Positions 41,960-50,225 of a DNA stretch of 64,000 nucleotides are shown piece after piece. Under the pieces are notes generated by a model. The model did not search any database. It saw nothing but the letters and a program-made list of their open reading frames with translations, and was not told where the DNA came from. A program made the translations under genes and the position numbers. The stretch is from the NCBI GenBank assembly GCA_016720775.1, contig JADKJX010000001.1, forward strand, positions 1,162,501 to 1,226,500, given 5' to 3'. The stretch is from Chitinophagaceae bacterium (GTDB lineage: Bacteria; Bacteroidota; Bacteroidia; Chitinophagales; Chitinophagaceae). How positions within the stretch are numbered: the first letter of the stretch is position 1; each line of letters starts with the position of its first letter.

Positions 41960-43380
41960 TTAGAGATTCTTCAGGTAGTCTGCCAGCTTTTCAAATGCAA
42001 CAATTTCCTGTATACCGGTTGACAGATTTTTTACGGGGCAACTTTTCTCTTCCATTTCTTTACTGCCGATGATTATTACGAAAGGGATATTTTTCTTTTC
42101 GGCATATATGAATTGCTTGTTGATCTTTGTCTGCTCATGATAAAGTTCGCAGGCAATGCCGCTGCTGCGGAGTTGTTGCATGATGCCGAATGCAAATCGG
42201 CTTTCTGTTTCTCCCATATTAAAGAACAATGCCTTGGTACTTACCTGCAGGTTCTCAGGAAATAAATTTAATTCTTCTATTACATCATAGATCCTGTCAA
42301 CACCAAATGAGATACCAACGCCGGGAATACCAGGAACTCCGAATAAACCGGTGAGGTCATCATAGCGTCCGCCGCCGCCAATGCTGCCCATCTTCACTGC
42401 TGAAGGCGCTTTGGCTTCAAAGATGATCCCGGTGTAATAATTCAATCCTCTTGCCAGGGTAAAATCAATGATAAGGTTTGTATTTTTTGTTTGGCTAAAT
42501 ATAAATTCCACTTCTTTAATTCCCTGTTTACCGCTTTCAATTGAGCCGATCAAGGATTTGATCGCCAATAATTTTTCTTCGTTAGTCCCTGCAATGTTCA
42601 GGTAGCGTTCAATTGTTTTTATTTGTTCATCATTTAAACCACGCTGTTGTAATTCTTCTTTTACTTTTTCCAGCCCTATCTTATCCAGTTTGTCAATGGC
42701 GATGGTAATGTCGATCATCTTATCGGCCCCGCCGCACAACTCAGCCAGGGCGGTTAATATTTTCCGGCTGTTAATTCTTAATTCATAATTCTTCATTCCT
42801 AATTGAATAAAGACCTCATGATAGATATTGGCAAGTTCCACTTCATTCACTAAGGAAAGACTGCCCACCACATCAGCATCGCACTGTGTAAACTCCCGGT
42901 AGCGGCCCTTCTGCGGGCGGTCAGCTCTCCACACCGGTTGTATCTGGTAACGCCGGAAAGGGAATGTAAGTTTGGTATGATTCATCGCCACATACCGGGC
43001 AAAGGGAATGGTGAGGTCGTATTTTAAGGCTTTGCCCGTAACTTCTGTTTTAAGCCTGCTTTGTCTTTTAACTAATGCCTTCAATAATATACTGTTATCC
43101 AAGGCTTTCTAACAGGATTTTCTTTAGGGTTTCCTTGCGGAAGTAATGAAAAGTGATCATCGAATGGATTCCCGGAATTTAGTATCCTAAAGACTAATTT
43201 ATCCCCTTCATCTCCGTATTTCCCAGTTAATGTCTCCAGGTTTTCCATCGCCGGTGTTTCCAGCGGTTGAAATCCATACAACTCAAAAACATTTCTTATG
43301 GTAGAAAAAATATAATTCCGCTTTCGTACGACTTCGGCCGAAAAATCCCTGGTGCCTTGGGGAATGGATGGTTTGGTCAT
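41960..43380 (-). CDS. hisS: Histidine-tRNA ligase, one apparent frameshift
   Basis: A class II aminoacyl-tRNA synthetase of about 473 residues that charges tRNA-His. The N-terminal frame (MTKPSIPQGTRDFSAE, with motif 1 and the ETPAMENLETLTGKYGDEGDK-type block) stops near 43081. The rest (ALKYDLTIPFARYVAMNH, RYQIQPVWRADRPQKGRYREF, GRYDDLTGLFG, VGISFGVDRIYD and an anticodon-binding domain) continues in another frame from about 43102. One extra T in CCTTGG joins them as RKPLDNSILLK. hisS is essential, so the break is probably a sequence error. Its start ATG overlaps the stop of the phosphatase gene (ATGA). Confidence 0.92.
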
Positions 43381-43847
43381 GATTCTTTACTTAATTGAAT
43401 ATTTTTTACAATGCTGTCACAGGCTCCGCTGATAATTTCAAATGCCTTATGATAACCGCTTTCCGGTCCGCTCCATGGGTCTGGTACTTCCCTGTCTTCT
43501 CCAGGAAACTGTTCATTTAAAAATAAACTTACTTTTTTTTCATCAAATTTATTCCTGCTGATGTGTTTAATATCCTCCAGTACATCCATAGCCATGGCAT
43601 AAATACGATCATATTGCTCAAAATCACCTGCAGTAAACAACCTGCTTCTTTGGTTGCTGATGTCGATCCCGTTCTCCCTCGCTACTTTAATGCTTAAATG
43701 ATGCGGTGGTTCGCCGGTATGGTATCCGTTGGTGCCGGCGCTTTCCACGGTACAGTTCAATCCCGCCTTCCATGCCATATCCTGCAGGATCCCTTCAGCC
43801 AGCGGACTTCGGCAGATATTACCTAAACACACCATTAAAATTTTCAT
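43377..43847 (-). CDS. Low-molecular-weight protein tyrosine phosphatase
   Basis: A 156-residue phosphatase with the P-loop CLGNICRSP (C-x5-R) near its start and the acid motif DPW (EVPDPWSGPESGYHK). Such enzymes dephosphorylate protein tyrosine, for instance in exopolysaccharide regulation; the substrate here is unknown. The frame is open 27 bases further upstream, but ATG 43847 (MKILMVCLGN) starts right at the first strand and is preceded by a TAnnTTTG box four bases upstream. It overlaps hisS downstream by four bases, so the two are co-transcribed. Confidence 0.92.
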   Translation of the reverse strand: MKILMVCLGNICRSPLAEGILQDMAWKAGLNCTVESAGTNGYHTGEPPHHLSIKVARENGIDISNQRSRLFTAGDFEQYDRIYAMAMDVLEDIKHISRNKFDEKKVSLFLNEQFPGEDREVPDPWSGPESGYHKAFEIISGACDSIVKNIQLSKES

Positions 43848-43851
43848 GTCG

Positions 43852-43859
43852 CAAAGATA
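43852..43859 (-). promoter_or_regulatory. Phosphatase-hisS promoter, -7 box (leaderless arrangement)
   Basis: TATCTTTG on the minus strand is followed by CGAC and then ATG. The close spacing supports start 43847 and suggests a leaderless mRNA, as for rlmN. Confidence 0.6.
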
Positions 43860-44048
43860 GGAAGCAAGGCGCAAGCTTCAAGGGGAGCAGCTACAAGAAG
43901 CAGTATAATTGATAAGCACTCTTTTTTATCATGCTTGCCCCTTGTGTCTATTTCCCTTGCAGCTTTTATGGAATCCCTCAACGACCACATCTTAGTACCG
44001 AACACGGCGCCGGTTTTGAACTCATTCTTTCATTCAAAACCCAACTAT

Positions 44049-44876
44049 ATGAACAGCAATTTAATTTTGAAAAGTGATGTCTTAGACATTATTTTCGAAA
44101 AACGAAACAAAGCCTATGGAGCTTATACCCTGCGTAAACTTTATCCAAACCGTTTAAAGTTTGCATTGGGTATTATGTTCATCATTGCCTCTGCTTTTTC
44201 GGTTCTTACATTATTGCCACCGTCAAAAGAAGGAGTGCTTTCAAAAGTATATGCCTTTGATGACCCGGAATTTACAAATGTTGAAACGGAAAAGGTTCCG
44301 CCTCCACAGAAGGAAATACCTCCACCAGCTGAAATAGAGCATGCTGTACCGCCAGCACCAGTTAACACAATGACATTTATAAGTAGCATTAAAATGGTTG
44401 ATGATCCCATTGCTACTGAACCGTTGAAAACACTGGGAGAGAATGTGTCTATTGGCAGTACAACAGTTGAAAATGGACAATCAGGCCCGCCAACTGTTCA
44501 ACCTGTAAAAACAGAAACCGGTATCGGCACCGAACCTGTAAAGATTGATAAAACAGTAACATATGATCTTGCTGCCGTGGATATACCTCCTTCTTTCCCT
44601 GGCGGCACTGAAGCGCTGATGAATTTTTTGAGGAAGCACTTAAATAACCCCGAACCAATGGCAGACGGCGAATACATTAGTGTAAAAGTAACTTTTGTGG
44701 TAGGGCTTGATGGGAAACTGCAAAGCTTTAAGATCATACAGGATGGCGGCGATATATTTAATAAAGAGGTAATAAGGGTGTTGAAGAAAATGCCCGACTG
44801 GGTTCCGGGCAAAGCAAAGGGCGAAAATGTATCGGTATATTATACCATCCCTGTAAAGTTTACCGGCACAGATTAA
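44049..44876 (+). CDS. TonB-family energy transducer protein
   Basis: A 275-residue inner-membrane protein. A cytoplasmic N-terminal segment (FEKRNKAYGAYTLRKLYPNR) typical of Bacteroidota TonB precedes a single transmembrane segment (about residues 40-60). A Pro/Glu-rich periplasmic linker and a C-terminal TonB domain (PPSFPGGTEALMNFLRKHL ... VKVTFVVGLDGKL) follow. It would pass proton-motive energy to outer-membrane TonB-dependent receptors. The frame is open from 43935, but ATG 44049 (MNSNLILKSDVLD) is the normal start. Partner exbB and exbD genes are not in the window. Confidence 0.88.
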   Translation: MNSNLILKSDVLDIIFEKRNKAYGAYTLRKLYPNRLKFALGIMFIIASAFSVLTLLPPSKEGVLSKVYAFDDPEFTNVETEKVPPPQKEIPPPAEIEHAVPPAPVNTMTFISSIKMVDDPIATEPLKTLGENVSIGSTTVENGQSGPPTVQPVKTETGIGTEPVKIDKTVTYDLAAVDIPPSFPGGTEALMNFLRKHLNNPEPMADGEYISVKVTFVVGLDGKLQSFKIIQDGGDIFNKEVIRVLKKMPDWVPGKAKGENVSVYYTIPVKFTGTD

Positions 44877-44902
44877 TTAAAAAATTATTTTCCTAATTTC
44901 AC

Positions 44903-44921
44903 AGCCCCGCCATTGGCGGGG
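44903..44921. repeat. Palindrome GCCCCGCCATTGGCGGGGC
   Basis: A 19-base near-perfect palindrome lies between the TonB-like gene and the next small gene. It shares the CCGCCA-TGGCGG core with repeats before nuoI, nuoL and nuoN and in 5S relic 1. There is no T tract. Confidence 0.7.
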
Positions 44922-44941
44922 CATAAACATAAACAAATAGC

Positions 44942-45199
44942 ATGGCACTGGAAGAATTTGAAAAGGAACAATTGAACGAACGGGATAAAGGATATATCCG
45001 CATGCGCAGCATCATGGACCTGGGCATGGGTATATTATGGGCGGGTATGGGGGTCTTTCTTTTTTTTGTAAAAAAATTCAGTCCCGGCCTTGCAGAACAG
45101 TACGATACAAACCTTTTACGTGTCTTTGCTGTTGTTTGTATGATATATGGCCTTTTCAGAGTTTACCGGGGTATTAAGAAAAATTATTTACGACATTGA
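44942..45199 (+). CDS. Small two-helix membrane protein of the TonB/PstS cluster
   Basis: An 85-residue protein with a charged N-terminus (LEEFEKEQLNERDKGY) and two transmembrane segments (about residues 27-44 and 60-75). I recognise no named family. Its TGA stop shares a base with the next gene's ATG (TGATG), so translation is coupled to the PstS-like gene. It may be an accessory part of this envelope system; the function is unknown. Confidence 0.75.
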   Translation: MALEEFEKEQLNERDKGYIRMRSIMDLGMGILWAGMGVFLFFVKKFSPGLAEQYDTNLLRVFAVVCMIYGLFRVYRGIKKNYLRH

Positions 45200-46140
45200 T
45201 GAACAAAGATATTTTGCGGCTTTGGAAAAGGTACGGCGTTGGCTTTTTAATAACCTGGTTCTGTATAAATGCATGCAACCGTGGACATAAAGATCCGCTA
45301 TACCTTTTACAGAACGGCACCATTCACATCAGCGTGGATGAATCCTTCAGGCCGGTAATAGAAGAACAACTGGCGGTTTTTGAAAAATCCTTCCCCGGGG
45401 CAAAGATCATAGCGGATTATAAGAGTGAAGCAAACTGCTTCAAGGATTTTTTTAACGATACAGCAAGCCGGATGATCATTGTTACAAGAGGGCTTACCAA
45501 TGAAGAAGAACGTTATTATAAAGACAGCCTGAACTTTACGCCACGCTGGAACACGCTTGCCTACGATGCCATCACTATTATTGTAAACAGTAAAAGCACC
45601 GATACCTTATTTACACCCGAACGGTTGAAAGACCAGTTGTCGGGTAAAACGAACAGGGGCCAGAAGGTGGTTTTTGACGGGTTAAATGCAACCAGTACCG
45701 TGCGGTTTGTTCTGGACAGTATTTTAAAAGGATCAAAATTCGATACCAGTGTAGTGAAAGCGGTAAAAAACAGCCAAGATGTTATAAGTTATGTGGCAGC
45801 CAATGAAAATGCGGTCGGTTTTGTGGGAATAAGCTGGATAGGCAACCCGGAAGACCCGGCGCAGGTGAATATGTTAAGCAAAGTAAAAATTGCCTACGTT
45901 TCCTGCAACCTTTGTGCTGATTCGCCATATGTAAAACCTACGCAGGCAAGCATCCTCTCAAGGCGATACCCTTTGGTACGTGGTTTGTATTTTATACTTA
46001 AAGAAGGATACGAAGGACTGGGAACCGGGTTCTCTAATTTTATGCGGAATGAGCGGGGGCAGTTAATCTTTAAAAGGGCGTATTTAGGTACCATAATGGA
46101 TTTTGAGATCAGGAATGTGAAGATTAATCAAAAATTATAG
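45199..46140 (+). CDS. PstS-like phosphate-binding lipoprotein
   Basis: A 313-residue periplasmic-binding-type protein. A signal peptide with lipobox-like FCINAC near residue 26 suggests lipid anchoring. The fold matches the PstS/substrate-binding type 2 family: ISVDESFRPVIEEQ, DAITIIVNSKSTDTLFT, VVFDGLNATSTVRF and VGFVGISWI. No pst transport genes (pstC, A, B) are nearby; instead it sits between a TonB and a TPR protein. A role in sensing or scaffolding is as likely as phosphate uptake. Confidence 0.82.
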   Translation: MNKDILRLWKRYGVGFLITWFCINACNRGHKDPLYLLQNGTIHISVDESFRPVIEEQLAVFEKSFPGAKIIADYKSEANCFKDFFNDTASRMIIVTRGLTNEEERYYKDSLNFTPRWNTLAYDAITIIVNSKSTDTLFTPERLKDQLSGKTNRGQKVVFDGLNATSTVRFVLDSILKGSKFDTSVVKAVKNSQDVISYVAANENAVGFVGISWIGNPEDPAQVNMLSKVKIAYVSCNLCADSPYVKPTQASILSRRYPLVRGLYFILKEGYEGLGTGFSNFMRNERGQLIFKRAYLGTIMDFEIRNVKINQKL

Positions 46141-46214
46141 AAAGTTTATAGAGAATTAACGGCGGGAAGTTTTGGAAAATTAATATTATTGTAAAGACTT
46201 AAACAGCAAATGAA

Positions 46215-48128
46215 ATGAAGAAGTTAAAATTTACACTGATCCTGTTGAGCAGTTTGATGGTTGTGCGCCCGGTTAATGCACAAAGCATTGACGATGGCAA
46301 GAAGTTCTTATACTATGAAAAATTCATCAGTGCAAAGAATGCATTCCAGGGTTTGTTGAATGCAAACCCTGCAAATGAAGAAGCTGCTTACTGGCTTGGC
46401 CAGACATTAATAGCCCCGGATGAAGACAAGGACATAGCAGGTGCCCGGGCAATATATGCAAAAGGATTGGCAGCAAACCCCAACAGTGCTTTACTGAATG
46501 CAGGCATGGGCCATGTGGAATTGCTGGAAGGAAAGACCCAGGAAGCCCGCAATCATTTTGAAACGGCCATCAGCCTGAGTAAAGGAAAGAGTATAGACGT
46601 GCTGGATGCAGTTGGTTTTGCGAATGGAGATTTTGATTCAAAACTCGGCGACGGTGCCTATGCAGTGGAAAAATTGCAGCAGGCAATAAATATCAAAGGA
46701 TTTAAAGATGCCCGTGTAATGACTGATCTGGGCGATGCATATCGTAAAGCGGGAGATGGCGGATCTGCACAACGTACCTATGAGGCTGCATTGGGAATAG
46801 ATTCCCGGTATGCGAGGGCTAAGTACCGCATTGGAAGGATCTACCAATCGCAGGGCGAAACACAGCGGGATATATTTTTAAGGTATTATGATGAAGCCAT
46901 TGCGCTTGATCCTAACTATACAACCATGTACTGGAAACTCTACCAGTATTTTTATGAAACGGATGTTACCAAATCAGCCCAGTATTTAGATAAATACTTA
47001 GCCGCAAAGGGTTCTGATGAGTTGAATGCCTGCTTTCTTACTGCACAAATGAAATATGCACAAGGGTTGTTTGCAGAAACAATTACAGCCTGTGATAATT
47101 GTATTGCAGCCAGCCCAGCCCCTTATCCTAATTTATATGGTGTAAAAGCATATGCTGCTTATAAGTTAGGTGATTCTGTAACTGCAAAATCAGCTTTTGA
47201 TATGTACTTCCAGAAACAGAAGCCTGAAAAAATTGGTCCAAGGGATTATGAAACCTATGCAAAGATCCTGTTAAAATTCCCTGGAAATGAAACGCTGGCC
47301 GGAACCATGATAGACAAGGCCGTTGATCTGGACAGTACTGAAGCCGGAAAGGTTGCATTATTGAAATCCATCGCCTCTGTGTATGAAAGCAGGCAACAAT
47401 ACGCTGAAGCAGGTGATTGGTATAAAAAAGTGCTGAACATAAAAAAGATTCCGACCAAAACCGAAATATTCAAGGCAGGATACAGCTATTACCGGGTTGA
47501 GAAGTTTGCCCCGGCGCTTGAAATGTTTGACCTGTATACAAAAAAATATCCTGATGATATGCTTGGTTTTTTTTGGATGGGCAGATCTTACTGGAGCGTT
47601 GATAGTACGATGGCTTATGGCCTTGCCAATAATTCATTTGCTAAAGCAATTGCTATAGGAGAAGCATATCCTGATAAGTCCAGAATTCTGTCTGACCTAA
47701 TGTTTAGTTACAAATATTTAATAGCATATGCCGCAAATGTTGAAAAGGATAAAAATATTGCATTAAGTTACATAGACAGGGCACTGCTGGTGGACTCGTC
47801 CAATCTGGAAATGAAAACCAACAAAGATGTTATTTCGAAGATTACCTTTAAGCCCAATACAAAACCGGTAAACAAGGCCGATAATATAAGTGTGGGTGTA
47901 GATGGATCAATTACGGCAACTGGAAAAGACGGGTCAAGTACGGTGTTCACCAAAGAAGGTAAAATAACTATCATAAAAGACGGCATCACCACCATCATTG
48001 AAAATGGGAAAGTGACGATGATAGGGAAAGACGGGAAAGTGATCAATCAACCACCAACCCCTCCAACACCCCCCAACAGGCCGGCACAGCAAAAGCCCGG
48101 CGGCGGTGCAACTCCAAAAAAAAAGTAA
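46215..48128 (+). CDS. Exported TPR-repeat protein
   Basis: A 637-residue protein with a signal peptide (about 1-22, ending VNAQ) and many tetratricopeptide repeats covering residues 30-540 (AAYWLGQTLIAP, AGMGHVELLEGKTQEARNHF, ALGIDSRYARAKYRIGRIYQ and others). The C-terminus has hydrophilic beta-hairpin-like repeats (KEGKITIIKDG, ENGKVTMIGKDG) and ends in a Pro/Lys-rich tail. It is the last gene of the TonB-PstS-TPR group, 74 bases after the PstS-like gene, and is followed by a terminator. TPRs usually serve protein-protein contacts; the partner is unknown. Confidence 0.88.
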   Translation: MKKLKFTLILLSSLMVVRPVNAQSIDDGKKFLYYEKFISAKNAFQGLLNANPANEEAAYWLGQTLIAPDEDKDIAGARAIYAKGLAANPNSALLNAGMGHVELLEGKTQEARNHFETAISLSKGKSIDVLDAVGFANGDFDSKLGDGAYAVEKLQQAINIKGFKDARVMTDLGDAYRKAGDGGSAQRTYEAALGIDSRYARAKYRIGRIYQSQGETQRDIFLRYYDEAIALDPNYTTMYWKLYQYFYETDVTKSAQYLDKYLAAKGSDELNACFLTAQMKYAQGLFAETITACDNCIAASPAPYPNLYGVKAYAAYKLGDSVTAKSAFDMYFQKQKPEKIGPRDYETYAKILLKFPGNETLAGTMIDKAVDLDSTEAGKVALLKSIASVYESRQQYAEAGDWYKKVLNIKKIPTKTEIFKAGYSYYRVEKFAPALEMFDLYTKKYPDDMLGFFWMGRSYWSVDSTMAYGLANNSFAKAIAIGEAYPDKSRILSDLMFSYKYLIAYAANVEKDKNIALSYIDRALLVDSSNLEMKTNKDVISKITFKPNTKPVNKADNISVGVDGSITATGKDGSSTVFTKEGKITIIKDGITTIIENGKVTMIGKDGKVINQPPTPPTPPNRPAQQKPGGGATPKKK

Positions 48129-48149
48129 AAAAGAAAAAATAAAATAAAG

Positions 48150-48189
48150 GATCCCCGTTACTGGTTCGGTAACGGGGATTTATTTTTCA
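48150..48189 (+). terminator. Terminator of the TonB-PstS-TPR operon
   Basis: ATCCCCGTTAC / GTAACGGGGAT forms a strong stem with a TGGTTCG loop and is followed by TTATTTTT. Confidence 0.9.
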
Positions 48190-48216
48190 ATCTATTGATT
48201 ATTGCTTCTGCTGCCT

Positions 48217-48224
48217 TATTTTTG
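48217..48224 (+). promoter_or_regulatory. nuo operon promoter, -7 box
   Basis: TATTTTTG matches TAnnTTTG, 24 bases before the nuoA ATG at 48249 and after the upstream terminator. It lies inside the longer open frame, which argues against the TTG start at 48195. Confidence 0.6.
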
Positions 48225-48248
48225 CAGGTAATCAGAACAGTGAATCCT

Positions 48249-48644
48249 ATGCATTTTTTCTTGTTACAGGCAAACGATGTTAACAATGCAGCAAATTACC
48301 TGCCCATTGCTCTCCAGCTGATCTTTGCCATAGGGTTAATTGCAACCATCATTATTGGATCAGATTATCTTGGCCCCAAGCGAAAAACATCCGACAAACT
48401 TCAGAATTTTGAAAGTGGAATTGAAATAAAAGGCAACGCCCGCCAGCCCATGGCTATTAAATACTTCCTGGTTGCCATATTATTTGTGTTGTTTGATGTA
48501 GAGGTGATCTTCTTTTATCCCTATGCAGTAAATTTCAGGGAACTGGGATGGAGTGGTTTCGGGGCCGTGGTTATTTTTGTCGCATTATTTATAACAGGGT
48601 TGATCTATATTTTTAAGAAAGGTGCTTTGAAGTGGGAGGAATAA
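48249..48644 (+). CDS. nuoA: NADH-quinone oxidoreductase subunit A
   Basis: A 131-residue complex I membrane subunit with three transmembrane segments. The family motifs are KLQNFESGIE after helix 1 and FLVAILFVLFDVEVIFFYP in helix 2. It is the first gene of the nuoA-N operon. The frame extends to a TTG at 48195, but a promoter box lies within that extension, so ATG 48249 (MHFFLLQAND) is preferred. Confidence 0.94.
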   Translation: MHFFLLQANDVNNAANYLPIALQLIFAIGLIATIIIGSDYLGPKRKTSDKLQNFESGIEIKGNARQPMAIKYFLVAILFVLFDVEVIFFYPYAVNFRELGWSGFGAVVIFVALFITGLIYIFKKGALKWEE

Positions 48645-48748
48645 ATTATTGAATATTGAAGACGGAATATTTAATATTTATGTATAGTTCGGGATTTTAA
48701 GTGCGGCTGATAAATATTAAATACTACAATTTTAAATCTTAAATAACC

Positions 48749-49312
48749 ATGTCTCGTCCGGTACAATTTAATAATCATGTCAAATTCGAAGGTATTCCCG
48801 AAGGATACATGGGCGAAGGATTTATGGCAACCAATTTTGAAAAAGTTGTCAGTCTTGCCCGTAAAAATTCTATTTGGCCCCTTCCGTTCGCAACAAGCTG
48901 TTGTGGTATTGAATTCATGGCAACGGCGGCAAGTCATTATGATTTAGCCAGGTTTGGAGCAGAGCGTATGAGTTTCTCCCCACGCCAATGCGATCTCATT
49001 ATGGTTATGGGAACCATTGCAAAGAAAATGGGGCCAGTGTTGCGGCAGGTTTACCTGCAAATGGCTGAGCCACGCTGGGTGATGGCTGTTGGTGCCTGTG
49101 CTTCATCCGGTGGAATATTTGATACCTATTCTGTATTACAGGGAATTGACCAGGTGATACCAGTGGATGTTTATGTGCCCGGGTGCCCGCCCAGGCCCGA
49201 AGCCATACTGGATGGGTTTATGAAAATACAGGACCTTGTAAATGCAGAAGGATTGCGGAGAAGGCACAGTGATCAGTACAAAGAATTACTAGCTGGATAT
49301 GGAATACAGTAG
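48749..49312 (+). CDS. nuoB: NADH-quinone oxidoreductase subunit B
   Basis: A 187-residue peripheral-arm subunit that holds cluster N2, the last iron-sulfur centre before quinone. The cluster cysteines are visible in ATSCCGIEFM, GACASSGG and VPGCPPRPE. It follows nuoA by 104 bases; that gap holds an AT-rich GAATATTGAA-like repeat. Confidence 0.96.
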   Translation: MSRPVQFNNHVKFEGIPEGYMGEGFMATNFEKVVSLARKNSIWPLPFATSCCGIEFMATAASHYDLARFGAERMSFSPRQCDLIMVMGTIAKKMGPVLRQVYLQMAEPRWVMAVGACASSGGIFDTYSVLQGIDQVIPVDVYVPGCPPRPEAILDGFMKIQDLVNAEGLRRRHSDQYKELLAGYGIQ

Positions 49313-49415
49313 TAATTAAATGAGGAAGTTCAGTGTGGTAAATGATAAACTTCATGAACACAAGCCAGTTAACCCCTCATTTATCTATAAGTTTGTAGAG
49401 TGAAATGTAACATTG

Positions 49416-49916
49416 ATGCTGAATAACGAAATAATAAAACTAAAACTAACAGAAAAATTCGGCGACCAGCTAACCAACTGGGATGAGCCATACGGCATGC
49501 TCACTTTCATTGCGCCCAAAGACCTGAACTTAAAGGTTATCCAGTTTTTATATGATGATGCAGAATTAAGGTTCCGGTTTCTTACCGACCTGCAGGCGGT
49601 GCATTACCCCGACAGGAAGGGAGAAGAACTGGCCGTAGTATATCACCTGCACAACCTGGTTGATAATGTCCGCATCCGGTTAAAAATATTTGCCGATATA
49701 GAAAAGCCCGATGTATTCAGCGCAACAGCATTGTACAGGTCGGCCAATCACATGGAAAGAGAAACCTATGATTTTTTCGGCGTGAATTTTATAGGCCATC
49801 CCAACCTGAAAAGGATATTGAACGTGGATGAGATGGATTATTTTCCGATGAGAAAGCAATACCCGGTGGAGGACCAGTCGAGGATCGATAAGGATGACGA
49901 GATGTTTGGACGATAA
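49416..49916 (+). CDS. nuoC: NADH-quinone oxidoreductase subunit C
   Basis: A 166-residue 30-kDa subunit. The signature ERETYDFFGVNFIGHPNLKR is present, as is the C-terminal YPVEDQSR. It is not fused to nuoD, unlike in E. coli. ATG 49416 is used instead of a TTG three bases earlier. Confidence 0.95.
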   Translation: MLNNEIIKLKLTEKFGDQLTNWDEPYGMLTFIAPKDLNLKVIQFLYDDAELRFRFLTDLQAVHYPDRKGEELAVVYHLHNLVDNVRIRLKIFADIEKPDVFSATALYRSANHMERETYDFFGVNFIGHPNLKRILNVDEMDYFPMRKQYPVEDQSRIDKDDEMFGR

Positions 49917-49924
49917 TAGAAACA

Positions 49925-49986
49925 CAGATGACACGGATCGTTACTGATGAAAACGGATATCTGTCATGCTGAGGAACGAAGCATCT
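49925..49986. repeat. Composite repeat between nuoC and the small membrane gene
   Basis: It contains CACAGATGACACGGAT, with partial inverted matches, and TCATGCTGAGGAACGAAGC, both of which I recall as widespread Bacteroidota intergenic repeats. It occupies nearly the whole gap after nuoC. Confidence 0.6.
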
Positions 49987-50009
49987 CATAGTTCAGTAAA
50001 ACTTAAAAA

Positions 50010-50225
50010 ATGTTTAAACAAAATTCAAAATACTGGGTTACTTTCTTGGTTTTGATGTTTGTTTTATTAGTATTGGGTTCAATTATGAATTTTTACTCTT
50101 TCTACGAAAAGAAGGAAGGAATGAAAATGATCGGTGGTATTGTATTTGGAGTCATGGCAATCATTTACGCCAATGATTTATACGAGGTCATTAAAAATAA
50201 AAAAAGCATTAACAGCGGGGCATGA
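50010..50225 (+). CDS. Small membrane protein between nuoC and nuoD
   Basis: A 71-residue protein with two predicted transmembrane segments (about residues 9-27 and 40-54) and a basic C-terminus (KNKKS). I recognise no family. It ends in ATGA, shared with the nuoD start, so translation is coupled to nuoD. Codon use and size look like a real gene. It is not one of the 14 standard complex I subunits and could be an accessory or assembly factor; that is inference from position. Confidence 0.7.
   Translation: MFKQNSKYWVTFLVLMFVLLVLGSIMNFYSFYEKKEGMKMIGGIVFGVMAIIYANDLYEVIKNKKSINSGA

Noticed and set aside
42760..42815. AATTAAGAATTA-like repeat inside hisS
   Set aside because: The encoded residues (ELRINSRKIL) fit the normal conserved hisS sequence, so repeat origin is not needed.
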